Source of the DNA: JAGXKT01 sp964531695
Lineage (GTDB): Bacteria; Planctomycetota; Phycisphaerae; SM23-33
Assembly: GCA_964531695.1 (NCBI GenBank)
Contig: CAZHEH010000016.1
Span: forward strand, 1 to 64,000
DNA: 64,000 nucleotides
Direction of reading: 5' to 3'
The position numbers and the translations under genes are program-made. The notes beneath the pieces were generated by a model. It did not search any database and was not told where the DNA came from. It worked only from the letters and a program-made list of their open reading frames with translations. Positions 25,531 to 34,451 of the stretch are shown here, piece after piece. Position 1 is the first letter of the stretch. Each line of letters begins with the position of its first letter.

Positions 25531-25586
25531 CGTTAACTCATAAACTCGCTAACCCGTGGACCCGTTAATCCGTTAACTCGGGGACT
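25531..25586. repeat. Degenerate 8-bp tandem repeat (7 units)
   Basis: Units CGTTAACT, CATAAACT, CGCTAACC, CGTGGACC, CGTTAATC, CGTTAACT and CGGGGACT follow one another without gaps, 18 bp upstream of the thioesterase start codon. Confidence 0.8.
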
Positions 25587-25737
25587 ACGGCAGGCGTTCC
25601 GCGTATGGCGGCAATCGACCGGGGCTTCCTGGCGGGTACAAGCTTACGGGGACGGCAACGCCCCGGCCACGCGAAATCGCGTCGCCGAATCCTCGATGCG
25701 ACGAATTCTCGTAGCAGCGAGCCAACGGACACCGCGC

Positions 25738-25766
25738 TTGAGCGCGGCCGGGCAAGGTCATACAAT
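25738..25766 (+). promoter_or_regulatory. Sigma70-type promoter for the exported paralogs
   Basis: TTGAGC (25738-25743), 17-bp spacer, TACAAT (25761-25766), followed by a leader of about 60 bp before the ATG at 25834. Confidence 0.55.
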
Positions 25767-25833
25767 CGGTCGCGTCGGGTCCGCTAGGGGGCGACCCGGC
25801 GACGCCGCATTGTTGCGAAAGGGAGACCGTCAC

Positions 25834-28146
25834 ATGACCCTACGCTTTGCCCTCTGCACGGCCGCGGTTCTGCTCGCGCCCGCTTTCGCGCCGGCCGGGG
25901 CGCCCCTGGCCGACCGCCTGCCCGCCGACTGCCTGATCTACGCCGGCTGGGCCGGGCGGACCGAGGCGTTCAGCGAGTCGCAGTTCGGGCGGCTGGTCGA
26001 GGGAGAGCCGGTGCAGAGCGGGTTGGCGGCCTTGCATGAAGTGCTTGTGCGCGATAGGGGCCGGCGCGACGGCCCGGTATTCGACCATTTCTGGCAGATG
26101 CTCGCACTCGCCTGGAAGCACCCCATCGCGGCGGCCGTCTTGGACCTGGAGAAGCCCGAAGGGCATGACCTTGGCGTGCGTCTGGCGCTGCTGATCGACC
26201 TGGGCGAGGACAAGCCCGCCTTCGCCAGGCGCCTGGATGCGCTCATCCGCGAATTCGGGGATGGCGCGGCGGCGCAAGCGTACGGCGGGGTGGGCTACCA
26301 CTGCTTTAAAGACCCGGACGAGACGGGGGTGTCGGTGGGCTTCAAGGACGAAGTCTTCTTCCTCTTCCTGGGAGACGCCGAGACGCCGAAGGCATGGATC
26401 GACCTCAAACCGGCCGACTCATTGGCGACGAACGACGCCTTCAACGCAGCGATGGAAGACGTGGAAGGCGATGCAGCCCAGTACGTCAGCTACATCAGCG
26501 TGGAAGAAGCCAAGGCAAGCGTTCTAGCGCTGGCCGGGGAAGGCGGGGGCGATCCCGACGGCGGCGAGACCCGCGCTGCGAGCGAGTTCGAGGGCCTGGT
26601 TCGGGCGTTTGGCCTGGAGAAGGCCACGGCCGTGGTCAGCAGCATGTGCTTCGAGGACGGCCGGGCCCATTCCCGCATGCGTATCCTCAGCCCCGGCCCG
26701 CACAAGGGCGTGCTGGCGCTCGGAGCGGCGCGGGCGGTGACGGCCGAGCACCTCGCCGCCATCCCCGCGGATGCCGACTTCTTCGCCATCAGCAGCGTCT
26801 CGCCCGAATCTCTGGTCGAGGAAGTCCGCCGCATCTGCGCCGTGGCGGGCGAGGACGCCGAGGCAAACTTCGACGAGGCCATGGCCGAGTTCCGCGAAGC
26901 CACCGGCGTTGATCTGCGGGAGGACCTGCTCGCCGGGCTGGGCGAGACCTGGACGCTATGCAGCGCGGAATCCCAGGGCGGCTTCCTCACCGGCACGGCC
27001 GTCTGGACGGAGGTCCGCGACCAAGAGAAGCTCGAAGCGGCCCTGCCCAAGCTGGAGAAGGCCCTGATGCGCGCTATCGGGGCGGACGGTGGGGAGCCCC
27101 CTGCACGTCCGACGGCTCGCGACAGCGGCATGACTCTTCCCCCTGTTCGGCGATGGGCGGCAGGGCCGGAGTGGTACGAGGTCCGCACCATGGACGTGGG
27201 GGACACGCGGATCCGCTACCTGGCGGGGCAAACGCCCGACATGCCCCTGCCGGTCGCGCCCGCGTGGGCGATTCACGACGGCAAGCTCTACCTGGCCGCG
27301 TGGCCGCAGGTGATCGCGTCGATCCTCGAGGGCGGACCCGGCGAAGGGCCGGGGCGCGCGCCGTCGCTGCTGGACAGAGAGGAGTTCGCCGCACTGCGCG
27401 ATCGCCTGGCCGATCGCCCGGCCGTGCTGACCTACACGAACGTGCCACAAATCGTTCGGCGGCTGTACCCGCCGGCGCTGGCAGGCGGCACGGCGGGCGT
27501 CAACGCCGCGGGAGAGTTCATCCCCTCGGCGGACCTGTCCTGGCTGCCGTCGGCCCGAACGGCCGAGCGGTTTTTCGGACCGAGCATTTCGGCCATTTCA
27601 CTGGACGATCGCGGGCTGCTGTACGAGCAATACGCGACCTTGCCCGGCAAGGGCGTTCTGGGCGGGCCGGCCTTCACGCCGATGATGCCCGTGGTGCTGC
27701 TGCCTGCCCTGGGCCATGCCCGCATGAAAGCGAAGCGGTCTTCTTCGGCCTGCAACCTGCTCTCGATAGGCAGGGCCATCTTTATGTACGCAGCAGAGCA
27801 AGACGGCCGCTATCCGCCGAACCTATCTGCGCTGGTCGAGCATAGCTTTGTTTCCGCGGACTGCTTCGACAGCCCCTCGGGCGATACGCCGCCGCCGCGC
27901 TATGTGGATGGGGAACTCGTCGGTCAGGTGGACTACCACTATTTCTCCCAGTTGGCTCAAATCGAGGGCGGTATCGAAGCGATCCCAGGGGATCTGATGA
28001 TCGGTTACGAGAGGCCCGAGATGAACGACGGCGAGGGCACGAACATCATGATGAGCGACGTCAGCGTGCAATGGGTCTCCCTGGAGCGATTCGAGCGCGA
28101 ATTGGAGAAGACGCGAGCGTATCTGAAGGAACAGGGACTACGATAG
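25834..28146 (+). CDS. Large exported protein of unknown function with pseudopilin-like tail
   Basis: 770 residues with a signal peptide (MTLRFALCTAAVLLAPAFA). I do not recognise a named family for residues 25-620; the pattern (LPADCLIYAGWAGRTEAF, IPADADFFAISSVSPE, GFLTGTAVWTEVRD) resembles large DUF3352-like exported proteins. Residues about 635-760 look like the C-terminal body of planctomycete pseudopilins: SSACNLLSIGRAIFMYAAEQ followed by DGRYPPNLSALVEHSF and a late NIMMSDVSVQWV. No prepilin N-terminus is present, so the module is fused rather than processed. AAGGGAGA lies upstream of the ATG. It is directly followed by a paralog sharing most of its length. Confidence 0.7.
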   Translation: MTLRFALCTAAVLLAPAFAPAGAPLADRLPADCLIYAGWAGRTEAFSESQFGRLVEGEPVQSGLAALHEVLVRDRGRRDGPVFDHFWQMLALAWKHPIAAAVLDLEKPEGHDLGVRLALLIDLGEDKPAFARRLDALIREFGDGAAAQAYGGVGYHCFKDPDETGVSVGFKDEVFFLFLGDAETPKAWIDLKPADSLATNDAFNAAMEDVEGDAAQYVSYISVEEAKASVLALAGEGGGDPDGGETRAASEFEGLVRAFGLEKATAVVSSMCFEDGRAHSRMRILSPGPHKGVLALGAARAVTAEHLAAIPADADFFAISSVSPESLVEEVRRICAVAGEDAEANFDEAMAEFREATGVDLREDLLAGLGETWTLCSAESQGGFLTGTAVWTEVRDQEKLEAALPKLEKALMRAIGADGGEPPARPTARDSGMTLPPVRRWAAGPEWYEVRTMDVGDTRIRYLAGQTPDMPLPVAPAWAIHDGKLYLAAWPQVIASILEGGPGEGPGRAPSLLDREEFAALRDRLADRPAVLTYTNVPQIVRRLYPPALAGGTAGVNAAGEFIPSADLSWLPSARTAERFFGPSISAISLDDRGLLYEQYATLPGKGVLGGPAFTPMMPVVLLPALGHARMKAKRSSSACNLLSIGRAIFMYAAEQDGRYPPNLSALVEHSFVSADCFDSPSGDTPPPRYVDGELVGQVDYHYFSQLAQIEGGIEAIPGDLMIGYERPEMNDGEGTNIMMSDVSVQWVSLERFERELEKTRAYLKEQGLR

Positions 28147-28197
28147 AGTCATGGCATACGAGCAGGCCCCGCGGGGGCCGGAAACGGGAGTACGCAC

Positions 28198-30729
28198 ATG
28201 AAGACGCAAACGATGATCGTGTTGGGGCTGGTTCTGGCGGCCGTGGCGGCGCCGGCGGCGGCCGAGGCGCCCTTGGCCGAGCGCATGCCCAAGGGCTCGA
28301 TGATGTACTACGCATGGGCCGGGCGGACGGATGCGTGGGCCGATTCGCCGATGGGCAAGCTGGCGGAGGGCTCGAAGGTGGCCGAGATCGCCGAGGCCAT
28401 CCGCGACGCCCTGGTGCAGAGCATGCCGGGCCCGGCGCACAAGCAGATGGCCCGCAACGCGTGGTCGATGGGCGCGACGATGCTGAAGCACCCCTGCGCG
28501 GCCGCGCTGGTGGACATCGAGATGCTCGAGGACGGCGACGGACCGATCCCTAAGGTCGCGCTGATGGCCGACCTGGGCGACGACAAGGCCGCCTTCGCCC
28601 GGCACCTCGACAAGCTCGTCGAGGCCGTCAACGAGATGGATGACGAACTCAATTTCGCCGAACGGACGCACGGCGAGGCGGGCTACCGGGCACTGCCGGT
28701 GCCGGGCCCGGAAGGCGTGGAGCTGGCGTTCGGCTTCGACGGCACGGTCTTCTTCGCCTGCCTGGGCGGCGCGGAGATGCCGGGGCAGCTCCTGGCGACG
28801 AAGAGGCCGACCTCCCTGCTGGCGGATGAGACCTTCACGGCCGCGATGAAGGACGTGGACGGCGAAGACGTGCAGGCCGCCCTGTTCCTGAACGTGACGA
28901 AGGTCAAGGCGTTCGCCAGGGCGCTGGAGCGGCGGGAAATGGGCCCGCCCCCGGCGGCGGAGGGGGATGCCGAGGCCGAGGCCCCCGAGGGCATGGTCGC
29001 GCGGATCGTGGACGCGTTCGGCCTGCACGACGCGACGGCGCTGGCGGAAACCACGCGGCTCGTGGAAGGGAACATGTACACGCGTACGCGGCTGCTCTCG
29101 CCGGCGCCGCACAAGGGCCTGCTGAAGCTCGTCGCGGAGCGGAGCGTCAAGCCGGCGGACCTGGCGGCAATTCCGGCCGACGCGGATGTCTTCGTTGTCA
29201 GCGCCGTCGCGCCGCAGACGTTCGTCGACGAGCTGCGCCGCGGGCTCAAGCGGGTGAGCCCCCAGATGGTGGAGCAGTTCGACGGCGCCCTCGGGGAGTT
29301 CCGAGAGCGGACGGGCGTTTCGCTGGAGCGCGACCTGCTGGCCTCGCTGGGCGAGACCTGGACGCTGTGCAGCGCGCCGTCGCAGGGTGGGTTCTTCACC
29401 GGCACGGCGATCTGGACGGAGGTCCGCAATGCCGAGAAGCTCGAGGACTCGATGGAGAAACTCGAGGCCGTCCTGCGCGACATGCTGGCCCCGCCGGACG
29501 CGACACAGATCCCCAACACCTGCCCCCGCTGCGGGCACGAGCAGCTTGACCACTTGGAAGGCGGCTGGAGCTGCCCCCGCTGCGGCATGGATCAGACGCA
29601 GTGGGAGTGGCAGCTCCGCCGGCGCGGCGGCATGGAGCTTCGCAGCATGCAGTTGGGCGAGACGCGCATCTGCTACCTGGCGGGCAAGTCCGGCTGGACG
29701 CCCCTTCCGGTCGCCCCGGCCTACGCGGTGCACGAGGGCCGGCTGTACGTCGCCGGCTGGCCGCAGGTGATCCAGTCGATCATCGAGGCGGGCCCGGGCG
29801 AGGGCGAAGGCCGCACCGCGGCGATCGCCGACCATGAGGCGTTCACCAAGCTCCGCGGGCGGCTGGCGGAGCGCCCGGCGATCCTCATGTACGTCAACAC
29901 GCCGGACATCGTGCGGCGGATGTACCCGATCCTGCTGTTCGGCGGGACGATGGCGATGAACGGGCTGGAAGGCCAGTTGCCGGTCAAGCTCAACCCGGAG
30001 TGGATCCCGTCGCTGCCGGCGATGGAGCGATTCCTCGGCCCGTCGATCGCGGCCATCTCCGCCGACGAGGACGGGCTGCTCTGCGAGGAGTTCGCCACGA
30101 TGCCCGGCGGCGGGCTGATGGGCATGGCGCCGGCGCTCGTGCCTACCCTCGGCGCGGCCGGAGTTTACGCGCTCGGCGCGGCGGAAGCCCAGCCATGGCA
30201 AATGGCCGTGCCCGCGGCCGGAGCGGCAGCCCCTGTAGCGCCCTTCCCGGCGGACGGAGCCGAAGTGATCTTCGATGAAGAGATGGAGATCGAGATCCAC
30301 GAGGCGCGGCTCGAGGACGCGGAGGAGGGGGCGTGCTTGCGCATCCCGGCCACAGGCGACGACCCCAGGGAACTGGCCGAGCGCGTCAATGCGGCGGCCG
30401 AGCGGATTACGGAAGACGGCCTCGAGGCCGCGCCGGCGGATGGCAAGGCCAGAGCAGTGTTGCCTATGGGCGCGGAAGCCGGGGGCAACCCCCAAGCCGC
30501 CGCCAAGCGGGCCAAGCGGATTCAGCGGATCAATGCGATGTGCCAAGAGCAGTTCGTGGACGACTGGGACGCTCTCTGGATGGGTTACGAGCAAGCCGAG
30601 AACCGCGGGACGCTGAAGGAATGGGACCCCAAGGATGCGGAGGACAAGCCGGGGGAGGAGGCCGGCGCGGAGGAAGCGCCTCAGGCGCCCGCCGCCGAGG
30701 CCGTAGCTGACGGCGATGCCGGCGAGTAG
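28198..30729 (+). CDS. Paralog of the preceding exported protein, with inserted zinc-ribbon
   Basis: 843 residues, signal peptide of about 22 (LGLVLAAVAAPAAAEA). It is collinear with the upstream protein through residue ~640: MYYAWAGRTDAWADSP against LIYAGWAGRTEAFSES, FTGTAIWTEVRNAEKLE against LTGTAVWTEVRDQEKLE, ERFLGPSIAAIS against ERFFGPSISAIS. Two differences stand out. A four-Cys zinc-ribbon (CPRC at 442-445 and 459-462, joined by GHEQLDHLEGGWS) is inserted where the paralog has no cysteine. The tail is not pseudopilin-like but acidic and Ala-rich, with a short basic helix. It follows the first gene by 51 bp in one probable operon. Function is unknown; a scaffold or sensor in the periplasm is only a guess. 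Confidence 0.7.
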   Translation: MKTQTMIVLGLVLAAVAAPAAAEAPLAERMPKGSMMYYAWAGRTDAWADSPMGKLAEGSKVAEIAEAIRDALVQSMPGPAHKQMARNAWSMGATMLKHPCAAALVDIEMLEDGDGPIPKVALMADLGDDKAAFARHLDKLVEAVNEMDDELNFAERTHGEAGYRALPVPGPEGVELAFGFDGTVFFACLGGAEMPGQLLATKRPTSLLADETFTAAMKDVDGEDVQAALFLNVTKVKAFARALERREMGPPPAAEGDAEAEAPEGMVARIVDAFGLHDATALAETTRLVEGNMYTRTRLLSPAPHKGLLKLVAERSVKPADLAAIPADADVFVVSAVAPQTFVDELRRGLKRVSPQMVEQFDGALGEFRERTGVSLERDLLASLGETWTLCSAPSQGGFFTGTAIWTEVRNAEKLEDSMEKLEAVLRDMLAPPDATQIPNTCPRCGHEQLDHLEGGWSCPRCGMDQTQWEWQLRRRGGMELRSMQLGETRICYLAGKSGWTPLPVAPAYAVHEGRLYVAGWPQVIQSIIEAGPGEGEGRTAAIADHEAFTKLRGRLAERPAILMYVNTPDIVRRMYPILLFGGTMAMNGLEGQLPVKLNPEWIPSLPAMERFLGPSIAAISADEDGLLCEEFATMPGGGLMGMAPALVPTLGAAGVYALGAAEAQPWQMAVPAAGAAAPVAPFPADGAEVIFDEEMEIEIHEARLEDAEEGACLRIPATGDDPRELAERVNAAAERITEDGLEAAPADGKARAVLPMGAEAGGNPQAAAKRAKRIQRINAMCQEQFVDDWDALWMGYEQAENRGTLKEWDPKDAEDKPGEEAGAEEAPQAPAAEAVADGDAGE

Positions 30730-30760
30730 CCGGGCCCGCATACATATTGGGCTACATCGG

Positions 30761-30790
30761 CAGGCACGGCTCCGTACGGGGTCGTGCCTG
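30761..30790. terminator. Hairpin after the exported paralogs
   Basis: CAGGCACG (30761-30768) pairs with CGTGCCTG (30783-30790). There is no strong T-tract (TCGTTCG follows). It lies between the convergent ends of this operon and yidC. Confidence 0.5.
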
Positions 30791-30802
30791 TCGTTCGTAA
30801 GC

Positions 30803-30869
30803 CATCGGCCATCAGTCGTCAGTACTCAGCAAGCGTGCGCCGTCACGGCGAACCCCGAACGTCGAACGC
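30803..30869. repeat. Two degenerate 7-bp tandem repeats
   Basis: 30803-30830 has units CATCGGC, CATCAGT, CGTCAGT and ACTCAGC. 30849-30869 has CGAACCC, CGAACGT and CGAACGC, the same family as at 23435-23462. Confidence 0.7.
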
Positions 30870-30901
30870 TTCCGACCTCCCTCGCCCTCAGTCCTCGCGT
30901 T

Positions 30902-33268
30902 TCAGCCCTGCTTGAACCAATTCGGCCCTTTGGGCTTCTTCGGGCGTTGGGAGCGGGGCTTCTTTCCGGGCACGCTGACGGTGGTCTCGCGTGCGGCCTC
31001 GGCCTCCTCGCGCTGTCGGATGTGCTTTCGGATGATCTTCTGCTCGGCCACGCCGGCGAAGGTCGAGGTCATGATGTACAGGTTCAGCCCCGACGGCATG
31101 TTGTAGAAGATGAACAGCATCATCACGGGCATGATGTACATCATCATCTTCTGCTGCTTGGCCTGGTCGCTCCCGCCCGCCGCCATCTGCGACTGCGGGT
31201 TCATCTTCATGTTCAGCACCATGGCGATGGCCACGAGGATCGGTAGCACGTTCAGCCCGGCCGTCCAGCCGAGCAGCGGCACGTCGATGCCGCTGCCGAA
31301 CGGGATCAGCGCGTCGGGCGCCGCCAGGTCCGTGATCCACACCGGCAGGAAGGCCGCGTGACGAAGCTCGACCGCCGAGTTGAGCCCGGTGAACAGGGCG
31401 ATCCAGATGGGCATCTGGAGGATCATCGGCAGGCAGCCGAGCACCGGCGTGGCGCCCTGCTGCTTGTACATCTTCATCATCTCGCGGTTGAGCGTCTCCT
31501 TGTCGTCCTTGTACTTCTCCTTCAGCGCCTGCATCTGCGGGGCCATCTTCTGCATTTTCATCATCGAGACCTGGCCCTTCTTGGTCAGCGGGTGCAGCAC
31601 CAGACGCACCAACGCCACCAGAAGGATGATCGCCACGCCGTAGTTGATGAAGCTCAGCCGGTCCAGCAGCCACATCAGCCCGCGGGTCAGCGGGCCGATC
31701 ACGCAGAAGCACGAGCGGGTGTTCACCGTATCGCGGTAGCTCAGCTCGCGGTACAGCGGCCGGGCGGGCAGCCCGCCCTCGCCCGAGAAGATGCTCCGCC
31801 TTTTCGGGCCGGCGAAAGTGTCCCACGTGATCGTCTGCGGCACCCCCGGGGCGACCTTTCGCCATGGCACGGCCGTGCCGGTAACGTAGCCGTACTTCGT
31901 GCGCTCGAAGAAGAACTCCGCACCGTACGAGGCGGCATAGAGCTTGCCCGCGTCCTTTTCTTCATCGGGCACGAGATGGCACAGAGCGCCGAAGTACTTG
32001 TTGACGATGCCGATCCAGGCGATGGGCTCCTCGCCCGTGCTGCCGCCGGGCACGGCTCGTTCGCCGACCTTCTTGCCCTCGAGCAGTTCGTGCGGCTTGG
32101 TCAGCTCGACCTCGACGACGCCCTCTTCCACCTCGACGCGCCCGACGCCGGCGTGGCGGCCGTCGTCGCGGCGATCCTCCTGCGTCACGCCGGTCGGCCC
32201 GAGCTGCTCGAGGGACACCTCCATCGACTTGCCCTCTTCCAGCAGGGCCTGGATGGTGTCCTCCGCCAAGTGTCGCTGTTCGGGGTCTTCGCCGCCCTTG
32301 CGTCCGTGCGGCCGTTCGGTGTCGTCTTGCCGCCGCAGGAGCTCATCGGTCAGCAGGTTCTCGAAGGTGACCGACGCCCGGATGGAGTAGTCGTTCTTGT
32401 CCAGCTCGAACGTCTTGCGGATCTCCAGATAGGGCACGACCGCGCCGGGCGAGCCGTCGGGGTCCGCCGGCAGGCGTCGCTTGAGCCGGCAGGCGAACAC
32501 GGCCCGCGCCGGGTCCGGCTCGGAGAGCAACGCCCAGGGCGTCTGCCGGACGGGAAAGCTCTTCCGGCGTTTGTCGGTACGGAGCGTCACCCGCGCGGTC
32601 GCCAGCGACTTGTACGGGATCTCCTGCCCGTACATGGGCGTGAGGACCTTGTAGTGCCCGTGGTACTCCCGCTGGTCCTCGGGCTTGGACATCGCCTCTT
32701 CGAGGGCCTTGGCGTAGGCCTCGGGGTCCTCCTCGGCCAGGCGCTTGTCCGCCACCGTCTCGTAGTAGTGGGTCAGCCGGACGATGCCGATGCCGGCGCC
32801 CTGCCGGTGCAGCTCCGCCTCCAGCAGGTAGCCGGAGTCACGGTCCAGCGAGCCGAGAGTGACGCGGTAGGTATCGGGGCTTTCCGTCCATTGCCAGCCG
32901 CCGGGATCGGCCGGTTCCTTCGCGGGCGTGTCATCCGCTTCGCCCTCGTCCTCGTCCTCGCCCTCGTCCTCAACGAGCTCGTCGGCGGCGCCGTCGGCCG
33001 GGCGCGTAGTGGGCTGCGGTTCGTCCTCGGGTTCGGAGCCCTCGTCGGCTTCCGCCCCCGCGTCCTCGTCGCCCGAGTCGCCGTCGGCATGGGCCGCCGG
33101 GCCGCTTTGCTCCTCACCGACCGGAGCCGTGTCGGCGGTGCGGGTGTCGGCGTCCTCTTCCGCGGCGCGTTCCGCTCGCTGCTGGGCGAGGCCCTGCGTG
33201 TAGAACACGAGGCCCAGGATCACGATCACGAAGGCGGTGAGAACGATGGCCAAGCGACGGTAATTCAC
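30902..33268 (-). CDS. yidC: Membrane protein insertase YidC with acidic periplasmic insert
   Basis: Inserts and folds inner-membrane proteins with or without Sec; 788 residues, longer than usual. An N-terminal signal-anchor helix (AIVLTAFVIVILGLVFYTQG) is followed by about 80 residues dominated by Glu, Asp, Ala and Thr (residues ~34-115), then the periplasmic beta domain. The conserved five-helix core is C-terminal: NYGVAIILLVALVRLVLHPL with the hydrophilic-groove Arg, then QQGATPVLGCLPMILQMPIW and YIMPVMMLFIFYNMPSGLNL, and a basic tail (KKPRSQRPKKPKGP) for ribosome contact. The start is GTG at 33268, with TAAGGAG well placed before it. It is followed upstream by a phosphoesterase gene only 10 bp away. 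Neither rpmH, rnpA nor yidD is next to it. Confidence 0.96.
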   Translation of the reverse strand: MNYRRLAIVLTAFVIVILGLVFYTQGLAQQRAERAAEEDADTRTADTAPVGEEQSGPAAHADGDSGDEDAGAEADEGSEPEDEPQPTTRPADGAADELVEDEGEDEDEGEADDTPAKEPADPGGWQWTESPDTYRVTLGSLDRDSGYLLEAELHRQGAGIGIVRLTHYYETVADKRLAEEDPEAYAKALEEAMSKPEDQREYHGHYKVLTPMYGQEIPYKSLATARVTLRTDKRRKSFPVRQTPWALLSEPDPARAVFACRLKRRLPADPDGSPGAVVPYLEIRKTFELDKNDYSIRASVTFENLLTDELLRRQDDTERPHGRKGGEDPEQRHLAEDTIQALLEEGKSMEVSLEQLGPTGVTQEDRRDDGRHAGVGRVEVEEGVVEVELTKPHELLEGKKVGERAVPGGSTGEEPIAWIGIVNKYFGALCHLVPDEEKDAGKLYAASYGAEFFFERTKYGYVTGTAVPWRKVAPGVPQTITWDTFAGPKRRSIFSGEGGLPARPLYRELSYRDTVNTRSCFCVIGPLTRGLMWLLDRLSFINYGVAIILLVALVRLVLHPLTKKGQVSMMKMQKMAPQMQALKEKYKDDKETLNREMMKMYKQQGATPVLGCLPMILQMPIWIALFTGLNSAVELRHAAFLPVWITDLAAPDALIPFGSGIDVPLLGWTAGLNVLPILVAIAMVLNMKMNPQSQMAAGGSDQAKQQKMMMYIMPVMMLFIFYNMPSGLNLYIMTSTFAGVAEQKIIRKHIRQREEAEAARETTVSVPGKKPRSQRPKKPKGPNWFKQG

Positions 33269-33278
33269 AAACGGCTCC

Positions 33279-34049
33279 TTAGCGGCCTTCCTTCAGGCGG
33301 GTGCCGAGGTAATCGTCCAGCTCGGGCACGGCGTAGACCTTGGCGGCGACGGCCTCGGCGTCGTACGGCACGCGCATGAAGCGGACCTTCCCGGGCTCGA
33401 CGAGCACGTAGCTGGCCCGCGGGTCGCGGTCGCGCGGCTGGCCGACGGATCCGACGTTGATCAACGCCTTCTCCGTGCCGTTGGTCTTCCAGACGCCTTC
33501 CAGCTCATCCGGCGTGTACCAGTCCGGGCCTTTGGTGAACACCCCCGGCGCATGCGTGTGGCCGACGAAGCAGAGCCGCTCGAACCGCTCGAACTGGCCC
33601 TGAAGCTTGTTCGGCGCGGTGTACACGTCGTCGGGAAACAGGTACTCGTTCACGGGGCGGCGCGGGCTGCCGTGGGCCAGCACCATCATGCCCAGGCCCA
33701 GCCCGGCCGCGTCGTACCTCATCGTCACCGGCAGCATCCCGAGGAAGTCCCAGCAGGCGTTGCGGGAGTCGGGCTCGGCCGCCTCCACCTGCCCCCGCGT
33801 CCAGAAGCACGAGTTCTCGGCGGCCACGTTGAACTTGCTCGGCTCGAACACCACGGCCGCGTCATGGTTGCCCATCAGCGTCAGCTCCGCCCGCTCAGCG
33901 ACGAGGCGCACGCACTCCACGGGGTCGGGCCCGTAGCCCACCACGTCACCCAGGCACAGAATGGTCTTGACGCCGTGGGAGTCGATGTCGTCCAGCACGG
34001 CCGTCAGTGCCTCGATGTTGGAGTGAATGTCGCTGATGATCGCGAGCAT
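33279..34049 (-). CDS. Calcineurin-like metallophosphoesterase (YfcE/MJ0936-like)
   Basis: 256-residue dinuclear metal phosphoesterase. All metal motifs are present: ISDIHSNIEAL, LGDVVGYGPDPVECV, MGNHD, VLAHGSPR and VGHTHAPGV. The GYGPDP form marks the group often annotated as diadenosine tetraphosphatase-like or phosphodiesterase-like. It begins at ATG 34049. It is directly upstream of yidC with a 10-bp gap on the same strand, so the two are probably cotranscribed; a functional link is not evident. Confidence 0.9.
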   Translation of the reverse strand: MLAIISDIHSNIEALTAVLDDIDSHGVKTILCLGDVVGYGPDPVECVRLVAERAELTLMGNHDAAVVFEPSKFNVAAENSCFWTRGQVEAAEPDSRNACWDFLGMLPVTMRYDAAGLGLGMMVLAHGSPRRPVNEYLFPDDVYTAPNKLQGQFERFERLCFVGHTHAPGVFTKGPDWYTPDELEGVWKTNGTEKALINVGSVGQPRDRDPRASYVLVEPGKVRFMRVPYDAEAVAAKVYAVPELDDYLGTRLKEGR

Positions 34050-34079
34050 GCGGTGTCCGCTCCCTGTCGGTGAATTGCG

Positions 34080-34412
34080 TCATGCTACGGAATCGTCCCC
34101 GGTGACGCAATGCGGTTCGGCTCCGGCCGCGACGACCCGCGGGCGATAGCGCACGTACAGGGCCAGATCGACCGCCACGAGAGCCGCATTGAAGGCGTAC
34201 AGCGCCGCCAGGGGCTCGACCGGGCGTCCGGTGTGGGCGGCCGCGACGAGCTTGGCGGCCAGGCCGGCCAGGTAGCCCGTCAGCACCAGCGAGATGAACG
34301 CGGCGCTCTTGCCGGCCGCCTGCCGGGTTCGGAGCATCTTGAGGATCGAAAAGGGCCACGACGCCCCGAAACATACCAACATCACGCCTTCGAGCACTTG
34401 GGGCCACATCAT
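34080..34412 (-). CDS. Small membrane protein, SemiSWEET/PQ-loop-like
   Basis: 110 residues with three predicted membrane helices (EGVMLVCFGASWPFSIL, AAFISLVLTGYLAGLAAKL, ALYAFNAALVAVDLALYVRY) and a hydrophilic tail. The phrase WPFSILKMLRTRQAAGKSAA, with a following Gly-Tyr, resembles half-transporters of the SemiSWEET/PQ-loop type, which dimerise to move sugars or small solutes. The resemblance is weak and I give it as a suggestion only. It lies between the phosphoesterase and the ZIP transporter on the same strand. Confidence 0.5.
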   Translation of the reverse strand: MMWPQVLEGVMLVCFGASWPFSILKMLRTRQAAGKSAAFISLVLTGYLAGLAAKLVAAAHTGRPVEPLAALYAFNAALVAVDLALYVRYRPRVVAAGAEPHCVTGDDSVA

Positions 34413-34451
34413 CCGGTTCTCCGTGCCTGGGGGGAAGGGACGGAAGCGCCT

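Larger units (their letters stand above)
25514..25833. other. Divergent gap with repeat array and promoter
   Basis: 320 bp between the thioesterase and the first exported paralog. It contains a seven-unit 8-bp repeat (25531-25586) and a good promoter (25738-25766). No gene is seen in it. Confidence 0.6.

Noticed and set aside
21315..25586. CRISPR array
   Set aside because: The repeats are 7-8 bp, contiguous and degenerate, with no spacers of uniform length and no cas genes.
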